Part shown: positions 34,665 through 43,332 of the stretch, one piece after another
How positions within the stretch are numbered: position 1 is the first letter of the stretch
Layout of the letters: every line of letters starts with the position of its first letter
Assembly: GCF_002797415.1 (NCBI RefSeq)
Contig: NZ_KZ454944.1
Span: forward strand, 1,382,665 to 1,446,664
Source: Bacillus alkalisoli
GTDB taxonomy: Bacteria > Bacillota > Bacilli > Bacillales > Bacillaceae_I
DNA length: 64,000 nt
Reading direction: 5' to 3'
Program-made: the position numbers and the translations under genes
The notes under the pieces: model-generated
Database searches by the model: none
Seen by the model: the letters and a program-made list of their open reading frames with translations, nothing else
What the model was told of the DNA's origin: nothing

Positions 34665-36128
34665 ATGAACTTAGCAAACATGAGACAAGAATGGTTTGGA
34701 AACGTTCGTGGGGATGTTTTAGCAGGTATGACAGTTGCCTTTGCTTTAATTCCTGAGGCGATTGCATTCTCAATCATTGCAGGAGTAGACCCTATGGTAG
34801 GGCTATATGCTTCGTTCTGTATCGCTGTAGTAATCGCATTTACCGGTGGACGACCTGGTATGATTTCAGCAGCAACAGGTGCGATGGCATTATTAATGAT
34901 TACCCTTGTAGCTGAACACGGGGTAGAGTATTTATTTGCGGCAACAATATTAACGGGTATTATTCAGATACTGATGGGTGTATTTAAACTAGGAAAATAT
35001 TTATCTTTCTTACCGCAGGCTGTAATAATAGGTTTCGTTAATGCGCTAGCTATATTAATATTTATGGCGCAAATCCCGTACTTCATGCCTGAAGAGGGCG
35101 GATCTTTCTTAATGGTAGGATTAGTACTTGCGACACTTGCAATTATTTATATTTTACCACGATTTACAAAAGCAATTCCTTCTGCACTAGCTGCAATTGT
35201 AGTTATAACGGCAATTACAGTATTTAGTGGCGGTATGGGGCTAGCAACTGTTGGAGATCAAGGAGCTATAACGAAAACATTACCGTTCTTCCATATTCCG
35301 ATGGTCGAGTTATCTTTTCAAACTTTAATGATTATTTTACCTGTGGCATTAACTCTATCAATTGTAGGTAACTTAGAGTCATTACTAACAGCAACAATCG
35401 TAGATGAAATGACAGATACAAAGAGTAATAAAAACCGTGAAATGAAGGGACAAGGTATCGCAAACATTGTTACAGGTTTCTTCGGTGGTATGGCTGGTTG
35501 TGCAATGATAGGCCAATCAGTTATAAATGTTAAATCAGGTGGTCGAGGAAGATTATCCTCTTTAATTGCCGGTGTATTTTTATTATTCTTGATTATTGTA
35601 TTAGGTGACGTAGTTATTCAAATACCTATGGCAGCCCTTGTTGGTGTTATGATCATGGTTTCTATTGGAACGTTTGACTGGCAGTCATTACGTGAATTAA
35701 ACAAAATCCCAAGACCGGATGCACTAGTTATGGTTGTTACAGTAGCAATCGTGGTTTATACTCACGATTTAGCAAAAGGTGTATTAGCAGGGGTAGTGCT
35801 AAGTGCTTTAATATTCGGTTGGAAGATGGCGAAAATTAAAGCTGTTTCCTCTATGGATAATGAAAGAAAAGTATATAAAATCCAAGGACAAATGTTCTTT
35901 GGAACAATGGCTCACTTTATCGACTTGTTTGATTACCAAAACGATCCAAAAGAAGTAGTATTCGATTTTAGTGGATCTCACGTTTGGGACCAATCAGCTG
36001 TTACAGCAATTGCAAAAGCAAAACTAAAGTATGAAAGATTCGGTAAAAAAGTAATTATTATTGGATTAAATGAAGAGAGTCAAGAATTAGTGAATAAAAT
36101 TGGCTTATCTGCTCCTTCAGGACATTAA
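34665..36128 (+). CDS. SulP-family anion transporter with STAS domain, 1
   Basis: A 487-residue SLC26/SulP carrier. The membrane part (about 1-385) opens with [20 protein letters not shown] and contains the long conserved [22 protein letters not shown]-terminal STAS domain (about 400-480; [14 protein letters not shown]) faces the cytoplasm. The family moves sulfate, bicarbonate or chloride; the substrate is not readable. AAAGAGGTG sets the ATG. A close paralogue lies at 39178-40626, and each is beside a UspA gene. Confidence 0.92.
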   Translation: MNLANMRQEWFGNVRGDVLAGMTVAFALIPEAIAFSIIAGVDPMVGLYASFCIAVVIAFTGGRPGMISAATGAMALLMITLVAEHGVEYLFAATILTGIIQILMGVFKLGKYLSFLPQAVIIGFVNALAILIFMAQIPYFMPEEGGSFLMVGLVLATLAIIYILPRFTKAIPSALAAIVVITAITVFSGGMGLATVGDQGAITKTLPFFHIPMVELSFQTLMIILPVALTLSIVGNLESLLTATIVDEMTDTKSNKNREMKGQGIANIVTGFFGGMAGCAMIGQSVINVKSGGRGRLSSLIAGVFLLFLIIVLGDVVIQIPMAALVGVMIMVSIGTFDWQSLRELNKIPRPDALVMVVTVAIVVYTHDLAKGVLAGVVLSALIFGWKMAKIKAVSSMDNERKVYKIQGQMFFGTMAHFIDLFDYQNDPKEVVFDFSGSHVWDQSAVTAIAKAKLKYERFGKKVIIIGLNEESQELVNKIGLSAPSGH

Positions 36129-36134
36129 CAGATA

Positions 36135-36173
36135 TAGCACCAGTACTCTAGGAATAGGGTATTGGTGCTTTTT
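36135..36173 (+). terminator. Terminator of sulP-1
   Basis: AGCACCAGTAC pairs with GTATTGGTGCT, then TTTTTTATT. Confidence 0.88.
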
Positions 36174-36186
36174 TATTGATAAATCT

Positions 36187-36339
36187 CTATGAGCTGTGAT
36201 TAAAAAATGGTAAAAATGCTAACAATGTAGCAATTATAGATCCATTTTTTTCATATTGTTTCTTGATTTCCAGTTTTACTTCTTCTTTTTCTTCTTTGAA
36301 ACTTTGTAAAGCTTTTCTTCTATATTGATAGTCCATCAT
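36187..36339 (-). CDS. Small amphipathic/hydrophobic-tail protein (50 aa) behind a cre site
   Basis: Begins MMDYQYRRKALQSFKEEKEE at 36339 and ends ...FLPFFNHSS at the TAG (36187). The first 32 residues form a strongly charged helix; the last 18 are hydrophobic. GTAGGAAGGATG lies 12 or so bases before the ATG. A consensus cre site overlaps its likely promoter. I know no family for it. Confidence 0.6.
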   Translation of the reverse strand: MMDYQYRRKALQSFKEEKEEVKLEIKKQYEKNGSIIATLLAFLPFFNHSS

Positions 36340-36364
36340 GTAAATAACATCCTTCCTACCTATA

Positions 36365-36379
36365 ATGTAAGCGTTTACT
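36365..36379 (-). promoter_or_regulatory. cre site (CcpA operator)
   Basis: ATGTAAGCGTTTACT fits WTGNAANCGNWNNCW at every defined position. It is 26 bases upstream of the 50-residue gene, right after an AT-rich TATAATATAATT segment on the minus strand that can serve as its -10. Confidence 0.7.
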
Positions 36380-36485
36380 TAATTATATTATATGTATAAA
36401 CAGAAAATTCTGCAAACTAATTTTTAATTATTTATTTTAATAGGATTTCCTAAAGAACTTCGATATAAACTTACTACGCAATAAA

Positions 36486-36533
36486 AACATTTCATCTATG
36501 ACAGATTAAGAAATCTAAACAGATGAAATGTAA
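36486..36533 (-). terminator. Terminator of the CBS-domain pseudogene
   Basis: Minus-strand ACATTTCATCT pairs with AGATGAAATGT, enclosing a small inner hairpin; TTTTTATT follows. Confidence 0.75.
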
Positions 36534-36544
36534 AAGATGACAAA

Positions 36545-36980
36545 TTATTGTAAGTTGTTTTCTGCAGAAATATTTGACAGAGCTTGACCGGCTTCATTCT
36601 GATAATTATGATTAGTTGCTAAATCACCTAATGCAACCATTCCTACTAGTTGGTCATTTTCCACAACCGGAAGTCGACGGATTTGATTTTGCGCCTTAAG
36701 TTGAGCAGCTTCGTGAACACTCATGTTTGAACTACCAGATACAATATTAGAGGACATGCATTGTGACACTGGATTGTTGATATCTAAATATCTAACCCTT
36801 GTGAAGTACAACGAATCGTTATATCACGGTCTGTAATAATTACTGCGAGGTGACATTTTGTACAACTGGTATGGAACCAATGTTGTGTTGACGCATTAAT
36901 GCAGCAGATTCTTTAATAGATTGTTTAAACTCGATTGCTACTACGTTTCTTGCCATGATGTCATTTAATTGTTGTGTCAT
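36545..36980 (-). pseudogene. Two-CBS-domain protein (YhcV-like), frameshifted twice
   Basis: The gene starts at ATG 36980 behind AAAGGAGGAATTATTA and reads MTQQLNDIMARNVVAIEFKQ through SIPVVQN, then meets a stop. A one-base deletion near 36850 shifts the frame; LAVIITDRDITIRC continues in the next frame. A second break is an 8-base tandem duplication, ATATCTAA twice at 36780-36795, after which NPVSQCMSSNIVSGSSNMSV and RRLPVVENDQLVGMVALGDL follow to 36545. Removing both lesions restores a protein of about 140 residues similar to B. subtilis YhcV, an adenine-nucleotide-binding type CBS pair. Terminator and ribosome binding site are intact, so the damage looks recent. Confidence 0.85.
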
Positions 36981-37107
36981 TAATAATTCCTCCTTTTCAA
37001 CATTAAGGTTCTAATATATTTACTAAAATATGCATGTTTAAAAAATTGAATAAATTTTATTGTAAAACTCTTGTTCTTAGTTCCCTTTATAAGTGTAAAC
37101 TTACATA

Positions 37108-37140
37108 TAAAAAAGCCACAATCACATGAGATTGTGGCAT
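37108..37140 (-). terminator. Terminator of the small zinc-ribbon gene
   Basis: Minus strand GCCACAATC/GATTGTGGC around TCATGT, then TTTTTTAT. Confidence 0.9.
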
Positions 37141-37146
37141 AAATTA

Positions 37147-37302
37147 TTATCCTGTTTTCTTCCCCTTTTGCAGCTTAAAAGAAAACTCTACTTGGCTACC
37201 CGAACCTTTACAAGTACTACACTTTTTTGTAAAGAGGGGAAATATTCGATGTTTGGAATAGCCTTTTCCTTTACAGGAAGTACAAACTGTTTTAATTGCC
37301 AA
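37147..37302 (-). CDS. Small double-CxxCxGxG zinc-ribbon protein (51 aa)
   Basis: Starts at TTG (37302) with AAAGGAGG 6 bases upstream and ends at TAA before a strong terminator. It reads MAIKTVCTSCKGKGYSKHRI then FPLFTKKCSTCKGSGSQ and a basic tail. The two CxxCxGxG knuckles (CTSCKGKG, CSTCKGSG) are of the DnaJ cysteine-rich or anti-TRAP type and should bind one zinc. A shorter relative lies at 61769-61900 with the same knuckle spacing. Function unknown; nucleic-acid or protein binding is possible. Confidence 0.75.
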   Translation of the reverse strand: MAIKTVCTSCKGKGYSKHRIFPLFTKKCSTCKGSGSQVEFSFKLQKGKKTG

Positions 37303-37372
37303 TGTATTTCCTCCTTTCATCTTGAATGTAATAATGCAAATTATTTAAGTAAATTTCATATTTCAATTCGTT

Positions 37373-37489
37373 TTATTGAAAACGGATATAAAGTCTGTTT
37401 TTTTTTACCGTAGCAATGCGAAGTTCATCACTACTTCTTTTGTTTACAATTAATTTTTGAACATCCTTGTTCATTTTTGTTTTTTTCAT
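37373..37489 (-). CDS. 38-residue peptide resembling the N-terminus of RNase E/G
   Basis: ATG at 37489 follows TCGGAGGCGGTATTAACA. The sequence MKKTKMNKDVQKLIVNKRSS then DELRIATVKKNRLYIRFQ and stop has the opening pattern of RNase E/G proteins (LIVN....E.RIA....RL). No remainder of such a nuclease follows. It may be a gene remnant or an independent small protein expressed with the zinc-ribbon gene 70 bases downstream. Confidence 0.45.
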   Translation of the reverse strand: MKKTKMNKDVQKLIVNKRSSDELRIATVKKNRLYIRFQ

Positions 37490-37632
37490 TGTTAATACCG
37501 CCTCCGAATTGAATGACTTTCCAATTCTTAGATGAGAGACTATTATGATTATGGGAAAGTATTAAGAAATGTTAAGAAATGTTAATAAAGGAAACTCTGG
37601 CCTAAACGAGGAAATAACAAGGCCAGATGGGG

Positions 37633-38256
37633 TTATTTTTTGCAAATGACTATTCCAAGCGGATAGTCTGTACTATTATCCTTCGGGACAATTAAGGGAC
37701 CTTTTTGATAAAAAAATTGTACATTTTGATAATGATTAAATAATGCAAAGAACTCTTCTCTTGTTAATTGATGCACATGAAAGTTAGATCCACATGGTTT
37801 ACCTCTTCCTTGGCCGAAAGGAGTGGACAAGATAAGGGTGCCTCCAGGTTTTAACATTGCATACACATTTGATAAAAATTGTTCTTCTCCTTTAACATGC
37901 TCAATGGTTTCAAAACTAATTATACAATCGAAAAGTCCGAGCTTTTCAGGGAGGTTTTTGTCCACTACATCCTCTATTTGAAAAGAAGAAAGTGGGTGGT
38001 AATACGTATGTTTGGCATATTCAATGACTTCTTTATTTATGTCTACTCCAACAACTGCACTAATTTTCTTTTTTGCTGCTTTGGCCATCATGTGGGTACC
38101 ATAACCTGAACCACATGCAAAATCTAATACACGGCCATAAAGGTGAGGAATACTAAATTGGTATCTAGCTAAATGTTCTAATAGTAACCCATTCATTGGT
38201 TTCATTTTCTCGGGGATTACTCGTTCATCTGTTAGTTCAAGCAATTTCTTATTCAC
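37633..38256 (-). CDS. Class I SAM-dependent methyltransferase
   Basis: A 207-residue methyltransferase (GTG at 38256; a TTG at 38244 is an alternative, since GCGGTG could be its ribosome binding site). The SAM-binding motif I is VLDFACGSGYGTH (about 42-54), the acidic loop is VVGVDINKE, and post-motif FDCIISFETIEHV and LKPGGTLILSTPFG complete the fold of methyltransferase family 11. It follows a small excisionase-like regulator by 19 bases, forming a two-gene unit. Substrate unknown. Confidence 0.87.
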   Translation of the reverse strand: MNKKLLELTDERVIPEKMKPMNGLLLEHLARYQFSIPHLYGRVLDFACGSGYGTHMMAKAAKKKISAVVGVDINKEVIEYAKHTYYHPLSSFQIEDVVDKNLPEKLGLFDCIISFETIEHVKGEEQFLSNVYAMLKPGGTLILSTPFGQGRGKPCGSNFHVHQLTREEFFALFNHYQNVQFFYQKGPLIVPKDNSTDYPLGIVICKK

Positions 38257-38275
38257 CGCTTTTGTAGTATTATAG

Positions 38276-38458
38276 TTATATTTTTTTCCCGTTTTTTAGT
38301 TCTTCAATTAAAGCCATTAAGTCATCTTTTTTAACTCGCCAATGTCTTCCAATTTTAAAGGCAGGAATTTTTCCTTCTTGCACTAGTTTGTATGTTGTCA
38401 TTTCGCTAATTTGCAAATATTCTGCTACTTGTGAGATGGTCATAATCTCTTGGGTCAT
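38276..38458 (-). CDS. Excisionase-type helix-turn-helix protein
   Basis: A 60-residue DNA-binding protein of the HTH_17/excisionase family (MTISQVAEYLQISEMTTYKL, then GKIPAFKIGRHWRVKKDDL). The start at 38458 has GGAGGAACATAAAGTA upstream. Such proteins are either phage/plasmid excisionases or small regulators; no integrase is nearby. It is co-directional with and close to the methyltransferase gene. Confidence 0.88.
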   Translation of the reverse strand: MTQEIMTISQVAEYLQISEMTTYKLVQEGKIPAFKIGRHWRVKKDDLMALIEELKNGKKI

Positions 38459-38686
38459 TACTTTATGTTCCTCCAACCTTTTAAATGAATCTATAATTAT
38501 TATAACAAATTCAATTAGTTAATAAAATAGACATTTCTTTTATAATTAAATATAATTATTTATAATTAATTATACTGATATGTGTTTTTATAGCGAGAAA
38601 AAAAGTGAAGTCATTACACCGGTCATTTCAATTGGAAAGAAAATGAGTTCTCCTTGGAAGAAAATATAAAGAAATGTGCTATAATC

Positions 38687-38733
38687 AAAAAAGTATCGTT
38701 TCCCAAAAGATAGTTCGGGATACGATACTTTTT
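38687..38733 (-). terminator. Terminator of the sulP-2/uspA-2 operon
   Basis: Minus strand AAAAAGTATCGTATCCC pairs with GGGAAACGATACTTTTT; T's follow. Confidence 0.92.
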
Positions 38734-38736
38734 AGT

Positions 38737-39156
38737 TTATTTTATAATCATAACAGGACAGTTTGCGCGTTTGGCTACTTTATGACTTACACTTCCCAAA
38801 ACAAATTCTTGTAATGTATTTAAGCCTCTACTTCCGATAACGACTAAATCGAAATTTTGTTCGTTTGCATACTTAACTATTGTCGGCCCAGGTTCCCCGT
38901 GCAACCTTTTAACTGAATAAGTAACATTCGCCGCCTTAGCTTGCTCGACAATCCAACCGACTTTTTTCGTTTTTGTTTCTTCTAATTCAATGGAGTTCCA
39001 ATTTTGTAGCACACTTGACTTCGCTTGATCACCATCTAAAACAAACACTATTTCCAATGTTGAGCTTTTATCACAAGTTGCTACTTGGATTGCTTTTTCT
39101 GCAGCTCTTTTTGAATGTTCCGAGCCGTCTGAAGCGAGTAATATTTTTTTGAACAT
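38737..39156 (-). CDS. Universal stress protein (UspA family) 2
   Basis: A 139-residue Usp, the same length as the one at 33952 and sharing the end VVIGSRGLNTLQEFVLGSVS ... KRANCPVMIIK. The ATP-binding glycine motif is intact. It starts 21 bases after sulP-2 with TAGGAGGTG, so sulP-2 and uspA-2 are one operon; in the other module the order is reversed (uspA then sulP). Confidence 0.92.
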   Translation of the reverse strand: MFKKILLASDGSEHSKRAAEKAIQVATCDKSSTLEIVFVLDGDQAKSSVLQNWNSIELEETKTKKVGWIVEQAKAANVTYSVKRLHGEPGPTIVKYANEQNFDLVVIGSRGLNTLQEFVLGSVSHKVAKRANCPVMIIK

Positions 39157-39177
39157 TCCCCTTCACCTCCTAAGTAT

Positions 39178-40626
39178 TTAATGAGAGCTCAGTTTATTGG
39201 TTAGCTTTTTTACAAGCTCTGAGCTATCATCATTTAAACCTGTGACTTCAACTGCTATTCCGCTTTCTTCAAACTTATTAACGATTTTGTCAATGGCGGC
39301 TACAGCAGAGTCATCCCATAAATGAGTTCGACTTAAATTCAATTCCACCTGCTTAATTTCTTCTTTAAAATCAAACTTTGTTAAAAGTTCAGTAACAGAT
39401 GCGAAAAATAATTGTCCTCTCACAATATATCTTCTTTTATGATCAACAAGCTTACTATCTACTTCCACTCTAGATATTTTGGATACAAAGAAAATGGCAC
39501 TTAACAAAATACCTGTGAATACACCGATAGCCAAGTTGTGTGTGAAGACAACGGTAAGTACAGTTACTATCATAACTACTGCATCTGTTTTTGGTAATAA
39601 ATGAAGTGTCTTTACCGAATTCCAGTCAAAGGTACTTATGGCAACCATAATCATTACTCCAGCTAATGCCGCCATTGGGATTTGGACAACAATGTCCCCT
39701 AAAACAACGATAAGGAATATTAAAAATATACCTGCGGCTAAAGATGATAATCTTCCACGTCCACCGGAACTTACGTTTATGATAGATTGTCCAATCATCG
39801 CACAACCAGCCATTCCACCAAAAAAGCCAGTAATTATATTAGCTACCCCCTGTCCGTTACTCTCAATATTCTTGTTACTCCCTGTATCCGTCATATCATC
39901 CACAATAGAGGCTGTTAAAAGGGATTCTAATATACCTACTAAAGCTAGAGCTAAAGAATATGGTAATATAATTTCTAATGTTTGGAAGTTTAACGGAATA
40001 TCAGGTAAAAAGAACGTTGGTAACGTTTTAGATATACTACCCATACTTCCTACCGTTCTAACCCCTACATTCCCAAAGATAGCAATAACCGTCACCACTA
40101 CGATTGCAACTAATGTAGAAGGAATAGCTTTGTTTAAATAAGGAAACAAGTAAATGATGGCTAATGTTAAGGCAACTAGAACAAACATAATCCATGTTTC
40201 TCCAACAAAATGATCTAGTTGAGCCATAAATATTAAAATGGCTAATGCATTTACGAATCCTACCATGACAGATCGAGGGATAAATTTCATATATTTAGCA
40301 AGTTTGAAAATACCAAAAAGAATTTGCAAAACTCCAGTTAAGATGGTAGCAGCTAATAAGTACTGATATCCGTGCTCTGCAACTAAATGAATAAACAATA
40401 AAGCCATAGCACCAGTTGCACCTGAAATCATACCAGGTCGCCCACCAATAAAGGCAATTACAATAGCGATTACAAAGGAAGCATAAAGTCCTACCATTGG
40501 ATCTACTCCTGCAATGATAGAAAAAGCAATTGCCTCTGGAATTAGTGCTAATGCAACAACTATACCTGCAATAATATCTCCTCTAATATTTCCAAACCAA
40601 GAAGAAAAATAATTTGTGTTTTCCAT
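39178..40626 (-). CDS. SulP-family anion transporter with STAS domain, 2
   Basis: A 482-residue paralogue of the protein at 34665-36128; long stretches such as [20 protein letters not shown] are identical. It has the full membrane domain and a C-terminal STAS domain ([20 protein letters not shown]). GAAAGGGGAAATACATC precedes the ATG. Divergent from cadC. Confidence 0.92.
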   Translation of the reverse strand: MENTNYFSSWFGNIRGDIIAGIVVALALIPEAIAFSIIAGVDPMVGLYASFVIAIVIAFIGGRPGMISGATGAMALLFIHLVAEHGYQYLLAATILTGVLQILFGIFKLAKYMKFIPRSVMVGFVNALAILIFMAQLDHFVGETWIMFVLVALTLAIIYLFPYLNKAIPSTLVAIVVVTVIAIFGNVGVRTVGSMGSISKTLPTFFLPDIPLNFQTLEIILPYSLALALVGILESLLTASIVDDMTDTGSNKNIESNGQGVANIITGFFGGMAGCAMIGQSIINVSSGGRGRLSSLAAGIFLIFLIVVLGDIVVQIPMAALAGVMIMVAISTFDWNSVKTLHLLPKTDAVVMIVTVLTVVFTHNLAIGVFTGILLSAIFFVSKISRVEVDSKLVDHKRRYIVRGQLFFASVTELLTKFDFKEEIKQVELNLSRTHLWDDSAVAAIDKIVNKFEESGIAVEVTGLNDDSSELVKKLTNKLSSH

Positions 40627-40736
40627 GATGTATTTCCCCTTTCATCTTTATTATTAGTCAAGTAGGAATTCATATTCAGTGATATTACAGGGAAGTGAAT
40701 CAACTAATAAATATGTGTGAAAAACAAGCTAAATGA

Positions 40737-40766
40737 TTGACCAAAAGCTTGTACGAGTAATAAACT
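40737..40766 (+). promoter_or_regulatory. Promoter of cadC-cadA
   Basis: TTGACC (40737-40742), 18 bases, TAAACT (40761-40766). Confidence 0.6.
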
Positions 40767-40769
40767 AAT

Positions 40770-40789
40770 ATTCAAATGAACGTTTGAAT
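40770..40789 (+). promoter_or_regulatory. CadC/CzrA-type operator
   Basis: ATTCAAATGAACGTTTGAAT is an inverted repeat (ATTCAAA/TTTGAAT) closely matching the staphylococcal cad operator pattern TCAAATA..TATTTGA. It lies between the -10 and the cadC start, so the bound repressor would block transcription until Cd, Zn or Pb is present. Confidence 0.8.
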
Positions 40790-40800
40790 GAGGTGCTGAA

Positions 40801-41175
40801 ATGGTTAGTAAAAACTTAGTTTGTGAAACAACTATAATAAATGAACAAAAAGTTAAAAGGGTAAAAAAAGTAATAGATGAAAAAGTAACAATAGATGTGG
40901 CTAAATTTTTCCGTGCATTATCTGATCCAACTAGGTTGAAAATTAGTTATGCATTATATAAAGGGGAAGAGTTATGTGTGTGTGATGTTGCAGAGATAGT
41001 TGGTTCGACAAATGCGACTGCCTCACACCACCTAAGACTTCTGAGAGATTTAGGTTTAGCCAAATACAGAAAAGAAGGTAAGCTAGTTTATTATTCTTTA
41101 GATGATGATCATGTGAAACAGTTAATTGAAATTGCTTATGAACACCAAAAGGAAGTGACCGAACGTGGAAAATAA
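40801..41175 (+). CDS. cadC: ArsR-family metal-responsive repressor CadC
   Basis: A 124-residue winged-helix repressor. The metal-site motif ELCVCDVAE (alpha-3 ELCVC box) is present, together with an N-terminal Cys in SKNLVCETT that in CadC supplies another thiolate. The recognition helix is STNATASHHLRLLRDLG. AATGAGGTG sets the ATG. The gene overlaps cadA by 11 bases and has its operator just upstream. Confidence 0.93.
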   Translation: MVSKNLVCETTIINEQKVKRVKKVIDEKVTIDVAKFFRALSDPTRLKISYALYKGEELCVCDVAEIVGSTNATASHHLRLLRDLGLAKYRKEGKLVYYSLDDDHVKQLIEIAYEHQKEVTERGK

Positions 41176-43279
41176 AAAAGAATATCGGTTACAAGGATTA
41201 ACATGCACAAATTGTGCAGCCAAATTTGAAACAAATGTAAAAGAGATTACAGGCGTCGAGGAGGCAAAAATAAACTACGGAGCGGCAAAAATTACGGTTT
41301 ATGGAAAAACGACCATTAAAGAGTTAGAAAAAGCAGGGGCGTTTGATCAAATTAAAGTAACAGAGTTAGCTCATAATGTTTCAGAAGAACAGAAAGTTCC
41401 TCTTTATCAGAAGCATTGGCGTGTTTTGTTATCATTTGTAGCTTTAATTGTTGGTTGGTATTTTTTCTTTACATTGGGTGAAGACCATTACGCGACAATA
41501 AGTGCATTCGCCGTAACGATTATTGTTGGAGGATATCGATTGTTTCTTATCGGTCTGAAAAACTTATCAAGGCTTCAATTCGATATGAAAACGCTAATGA
41601 CAATAGCGATTATTGGTGCAGCCATCATTGGGGAATGGGCAGAAGGTGCGACGGTCGTTATTTTGTTTGCTATAAGTGAAGCACTAGAAACGTATTCAAT
41701 GGAAAAAGCTAGATCATCTATTCGTTCCTTAATGAATATTGCCCCTAAAAAAGCGTTAATAAAACGTAATAACGAAGAGCGATATGTTTCTGTAGAAGAA
41801 ATTGAAGTAAATGATATTATGATTGTAAAACCTGGTGAGAAGCTTGCGATGGATGGAAAGATTTTAAGAGGGGTTGCTGCTATAAACACCGCTGCGATTA
41901 CTGGGGAAAGTATACCATTAACAAAAACCATTGGTGATGACGTTTATGCCGGAACGCTTAACGAAGATGGGTTTATAGAAGTGGAAGTAACAAAACGTGT
42001 AGAAGATACAACGCTTTCTAAAATAATATATTTAGTGGAGGAAGCTCAAGCGGAACGTGCTCCATCTCAAGCGTTTGTAGATAAATTTGCCAAGTATTAT
42101 ACACCTTTAATAATGGTAATTGCATTTTTAGTGGCTGTAATTCCACCACTACTTTTTGGCTTATCTTGGGAAGCATGGATATATCAAGGTTTAGCAGTAC
42201 TTGTTGTAGGTTGCCCTTGTGCACTAGTTATTTCCACACCTATTTCCATCGTTACAGCAATCGGAAATGCAGCTAGAAACGGAGTGCTGATAAAAGGAGG
42301 GATTCACCTAGAGCAATTAGGGGCCATTCGAGCGATCGCTTTTGACAAAACAGGTACATTAACAAAGGGGACTCCTGTTGTTACAGATGTTATAGAGTTG
42401 GAAGCTTCTAATGAAGAACTATTAAAAAAGGTTATGGCTATTGAAAAAGGATCTAGTCATCCTTTAGCAAAATCAATTGTTAATCATATAGAAAAGATTA
42501 AGATGGGTGAATCAAAAACGTTAGACGTAGAAAACATCATCGCTATTCCTGGAAAAGGAGTATCGGGAACGATAAACGGGGAGAAATATAATATTGGAAG
42601 TCCTAATTGGTTTATGGAAAGTGAGCACCCAACAATCTCTTCTTATATCAATAGAATAACGGAATTGCAAAATGAAGGAAAGACGGTAATGGTTGCAGGG
42701 ACTCCTCAAAGAATAGAAGGAATTATTGCGCTGCGAGACGAAGTTAGAACTTCAAGCAAAAATGTAATATCAAAGCTAAAGGAATTTGGTATAGAGAAAA
42801 CAGTGTTATTAACAGGGGACAATAAACGAACCGCTGAAGTAATAAAGCATCAACTCGGAGTAGATGAAGTACACGCTGAACTTTTACCTGAACAAAAGCT
42901 ACGTTTAGTTAAAAAACTAAGAGATAACTATAACCACGTTGCGATGGTAGGGGATGGAATAAATGATGCTCCAGCATTAGCTGCCGCTGATATTGGTGTT
43001 GCAATGGGAGGAGCAGGTACTGATACCGCACTAGAAACAGCAGACGTGGCATTAATGGCAGACGACCTACAAAAACTACCTTACGCCATTAGTTTAAGCA
43101 AAAAAACATTGCAAATTATTAAGCAAAATATCGCATTTTCAATAGGGCTAAAAATATTGGCTTTATTATTAGTAATACCTGGCTGGTTAACGTTATGGAT
43201 TGCCATTTTTGCGGATATGGGTGCAACGGTTCTTGTAACGTTAAATAGTTTGAGGTTGCTGAAGATTAAGAATAAATAA
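41165..43279 (+). CDS. cadA: Cadmium/zinc/lead-exporting P1B-type ATPase
   Basis: A 704-residue P-type ATPase. An N-terminal HMA domain carries the metal motif GLTCTNCAAKF (about 9-19). Eight membrane segments include the ion-path VVGCPCALVIS. Actuator TGES, phosphorylation site DKTGTLTKG and hinge GDGINDAPALAAADIG are intact, and the late segment has the K-N...LL pattern (SIGLKILALLLV) of Zn/Cd pumps. It starts at GTG 41165, overlapping cadC, with AAGGAAGTG upstream. Confidence 0.94.
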   Translation: MENKKEYRLQGLTCTNCAAKFETNVKEITGVEEAKINYGAAKITVYGKTTIKELEKAGAFDQIKVTELAHNVSEEQKVPLYQKHWRVLLSFVALIVGWYFFFTLGEDHYATISAFAVTIIVGGYRLFLIGLKNLSRLQFDMKTLMTIAIIGAAIIGEWAEGATVVILFAISEALETYSMEKARSSIRSLMNIAPKKALIKRNNEERYVSVEEIEVNDIMIVKPGEKLAMDGKILRGVAAINTAAITGESIPLTKTIGDDVYAGTLNEDGFIEVEVTKRVEDTTLSKIIYLVEEAQAERAPSQAFVDKFAKYYTPLIMVIAFLVAVIPPLLFGLSWEAWIYQGLAVLVVGCPCALVISTPISIVTAIGNAARNGVLIKGGIHLEQLGAIRAIAFDKTGTLTKGTPVVTDVIELEASNEELLKKVMAIEKGSSHPLAKSIVNHIEKIKMGESKTLDVENIIAIPGKGVSGTINGEKYNIGSPNWFMESEHPTISSYINRITELQNEGKTVMVAGTPQRIEGIIALRDEVRTSSKNVISKLKEFGIEKTVLLTGDNKRTAEVIKHQLGVDEVHAELLPEQKLRLVKKLRDNYNHVAMVGDGINDAPALAAADIGVAMGGAGTDTALETADVALMADDLQKLPYAISLSKKTLQIIKQNIAFSIGLKILALLLVIPGWLTLWIAIFADMGATVLVTLNSLRLLKIKNK

Positions 43280-43287
43280 TAGGGGCA

Positions 43288-43320
43288 CAAAAAAGGCCGA
43301 CGCTCAGATGTCGGCCTTTA
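43288..43320. terminator. Bidirectional terminator after cadA
   Basis: AAAAGGCCGAC pairs with GTCGGCCTTT; A's and T's flank. Confidence 0.9.
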
Positions 43321-43332
43321 ATATATTAATCT

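Noticed and set aside
37340-37395. Eleventh copy of the AT-rich element
   Set aside because: AATTTCATATTTCAATTCG is suggestive, but the second end and the arms are absent and the segment lies within a small gene and its downstream gap.
37126-37413. Plus-strand 95-residue frame
   Set aside because: It is antisense to the zinc-ribbon gene, which has the better ribosome binding site, motif and terminator on the minus strand.
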